DNA from: Formosa sp.
Lineage (GTDB): Bacteria; Bacteroidota; Bacteroidia; Flavobacteriales; Flavobacteriaceae
Direction: 5' to 3'
Assembly: GCA_018673215.1 (NCBI GenBank)
Contig: JABHDE010000030.1
Span: 50,972-114,971, forward strand
Length of the DNA: 64,000 nt
In this document: positions 63,771 through 64,000 of the stretch, one piece after another
Layout: every line of letters begins with the position of its first letter
How positions within the stretch are numbered: the first letter of the stretch is position 1
Position numbers and translations under genes: made by a program
Notes under the pieces: model-generated
What the model saw: the letters and a program-made list of their open reading frames with translations, nothing else
Databases searched by the model: none
Told to the model about the DNA's origin: nothing

Positions 63771-64000
63771 TTAATCTCCTTTTTTAAATCCATAGAACAA
63801 CTGTCCAAAAAATCCAGACGGCATCTGTTGGTCATCGCTGTATCCTAACACAAGGTTTTTATCCGGAGTTGGCACATAATTGGTTTTAAAAATATAATCC
63901 CATAAACTGAGGCTGATGGCGAAATTAGCGCCTAATTTATGATTTTCGGGCAAAGCTTTTGCGTGATGGTATAAATGCATGACCGGATTGTTAAACACAT
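63771..64000 (-). CDS. Sterol desaturase/fatty-acid hydroxylase family protein, C-terminal part
   Basis: The open frame runs off the right edge. It contains the di-iron motif HLYHHAK (HxxHH) and ENHKLGANFAISLSLWDYIFKTNYVP. The family consists of membrane oxygenases that hydroxylate or desaturate lipids. Its stop is 1 bp from the hutG stop (convergent). Confidence 0.82.
   Translation of the reverse strand, partial: VFNNPVMHLYHHAKALPENHKLGANFAISLSLWDYIFKTNYVPTPDKNLVLGYSDDQQMPSGFFGQLFYGFKKGD

Overview
The window looks like chromosomal DNA of a marine-type member of the Flavobacteriaceae (phylum Bacteroidota). This rests on four observations: an AT-rich composition; many starts preceded by the Bacteroidota -7 promoter box TAnnTTTG instead of a Shine-Dalgarno sequence; numerous short-signal lipoproteins; and families typical of this group (BatA-like membrane protein, DUF1684, DUF4834, YfhO, GIN/DUF2807, OMP_b-brl_3 receptor). 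I saw no rRNA, tRNA, CRISPR array, prophage or transposase gene.

Region by region. 1-5.96 kb: the tail of a MarR-type regulator, then a fatty-acid beta-oxidation operon (fadN, fadA, fadE order) ending in a terminator. 6-11.6 kb: secreted M1 peptidase, a large BNR/Asp-box protein and a Cu,Zn superoxide dismutase lipoprotein. 11.6-15.2 kb: LETM1-like protein, DUF1456, DUF1684 lipoprotein, and an ECF sigma factor with a membrane partner. 15.2-21.7 kb: phospholipid acyltransferase, CoA-type Nudix hydrolase, cyclophilin, M3 peptidase, OxyR. 21.7-24.8 kb: PadR-PspC-GIN envelope-stress-like operon and a DUF2007 protein. 24.9-32.6 kb: S10 carboxypeptidase, a GT2 glycosyltransferase with an extra Rossmann-like domain, BatA-like protein, a dihydroorotase homolog lacking metal ligands, an esterase and an MBL hydrolase. 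32.6-37 kb: conserved unknown, Bcp peroxiredoxin and endonuclease III from overlapping divergent promoters, a ParD/ParE toxin-antitoxin pair, a 47-residue protein and a second ECF sigma factor. 37-45 kb: UvrA, an Arg/Asn-rich secreted protein, then a GT4/YfhO/DUF4834 operon. 45-53 kb: an outer-membrane transporter-like protein, a GNAT-like acyltransferase, an alpha-oxoamine-synthase-type enzyme, a cysteine-synthase-type enzyme, oligopeptidase B and threonine aldolase. 53-57.3 kb: prfB with a programmed frameshift, ArsC-like protein, TonB-dependent receptor-like protein, and a 58-residue membrane protein. 57.3-59.1 kb: an accessory patch with a lipoprotein gene hugged by inverted repeats and enclosed by a 59-bp direct repeat. 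59.1-64 kb: a frameshifted fumC, hutI, a coiled-coil protein, hutG and a partial sterol-desaturase-type gene.

The most interesting points are: (a) a probable sulfonolipid (capnine-type) locus at 46-49.7 kb, combining a cysteate-synthase-like enzyme, a fatty-acyltransferase-like PLP enzyme and a GNAT-like N-acyltransferase candidate; (b) a promoterless-looking single-gene cassette at 57.7-58.4 kb bounded by about 28-bp imperfect inverted repeats, without a recombinase; (c) overlapping face-to-face promoters between bcp and nth; (d) a one-base disruption of fumC; (e) a dihydroorotase-like protein and an endonuclease III that have lost their metal or iron-sulfur ligands.

All functions are assigned from sequence motifs recognised by eye. 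No database search was possible.
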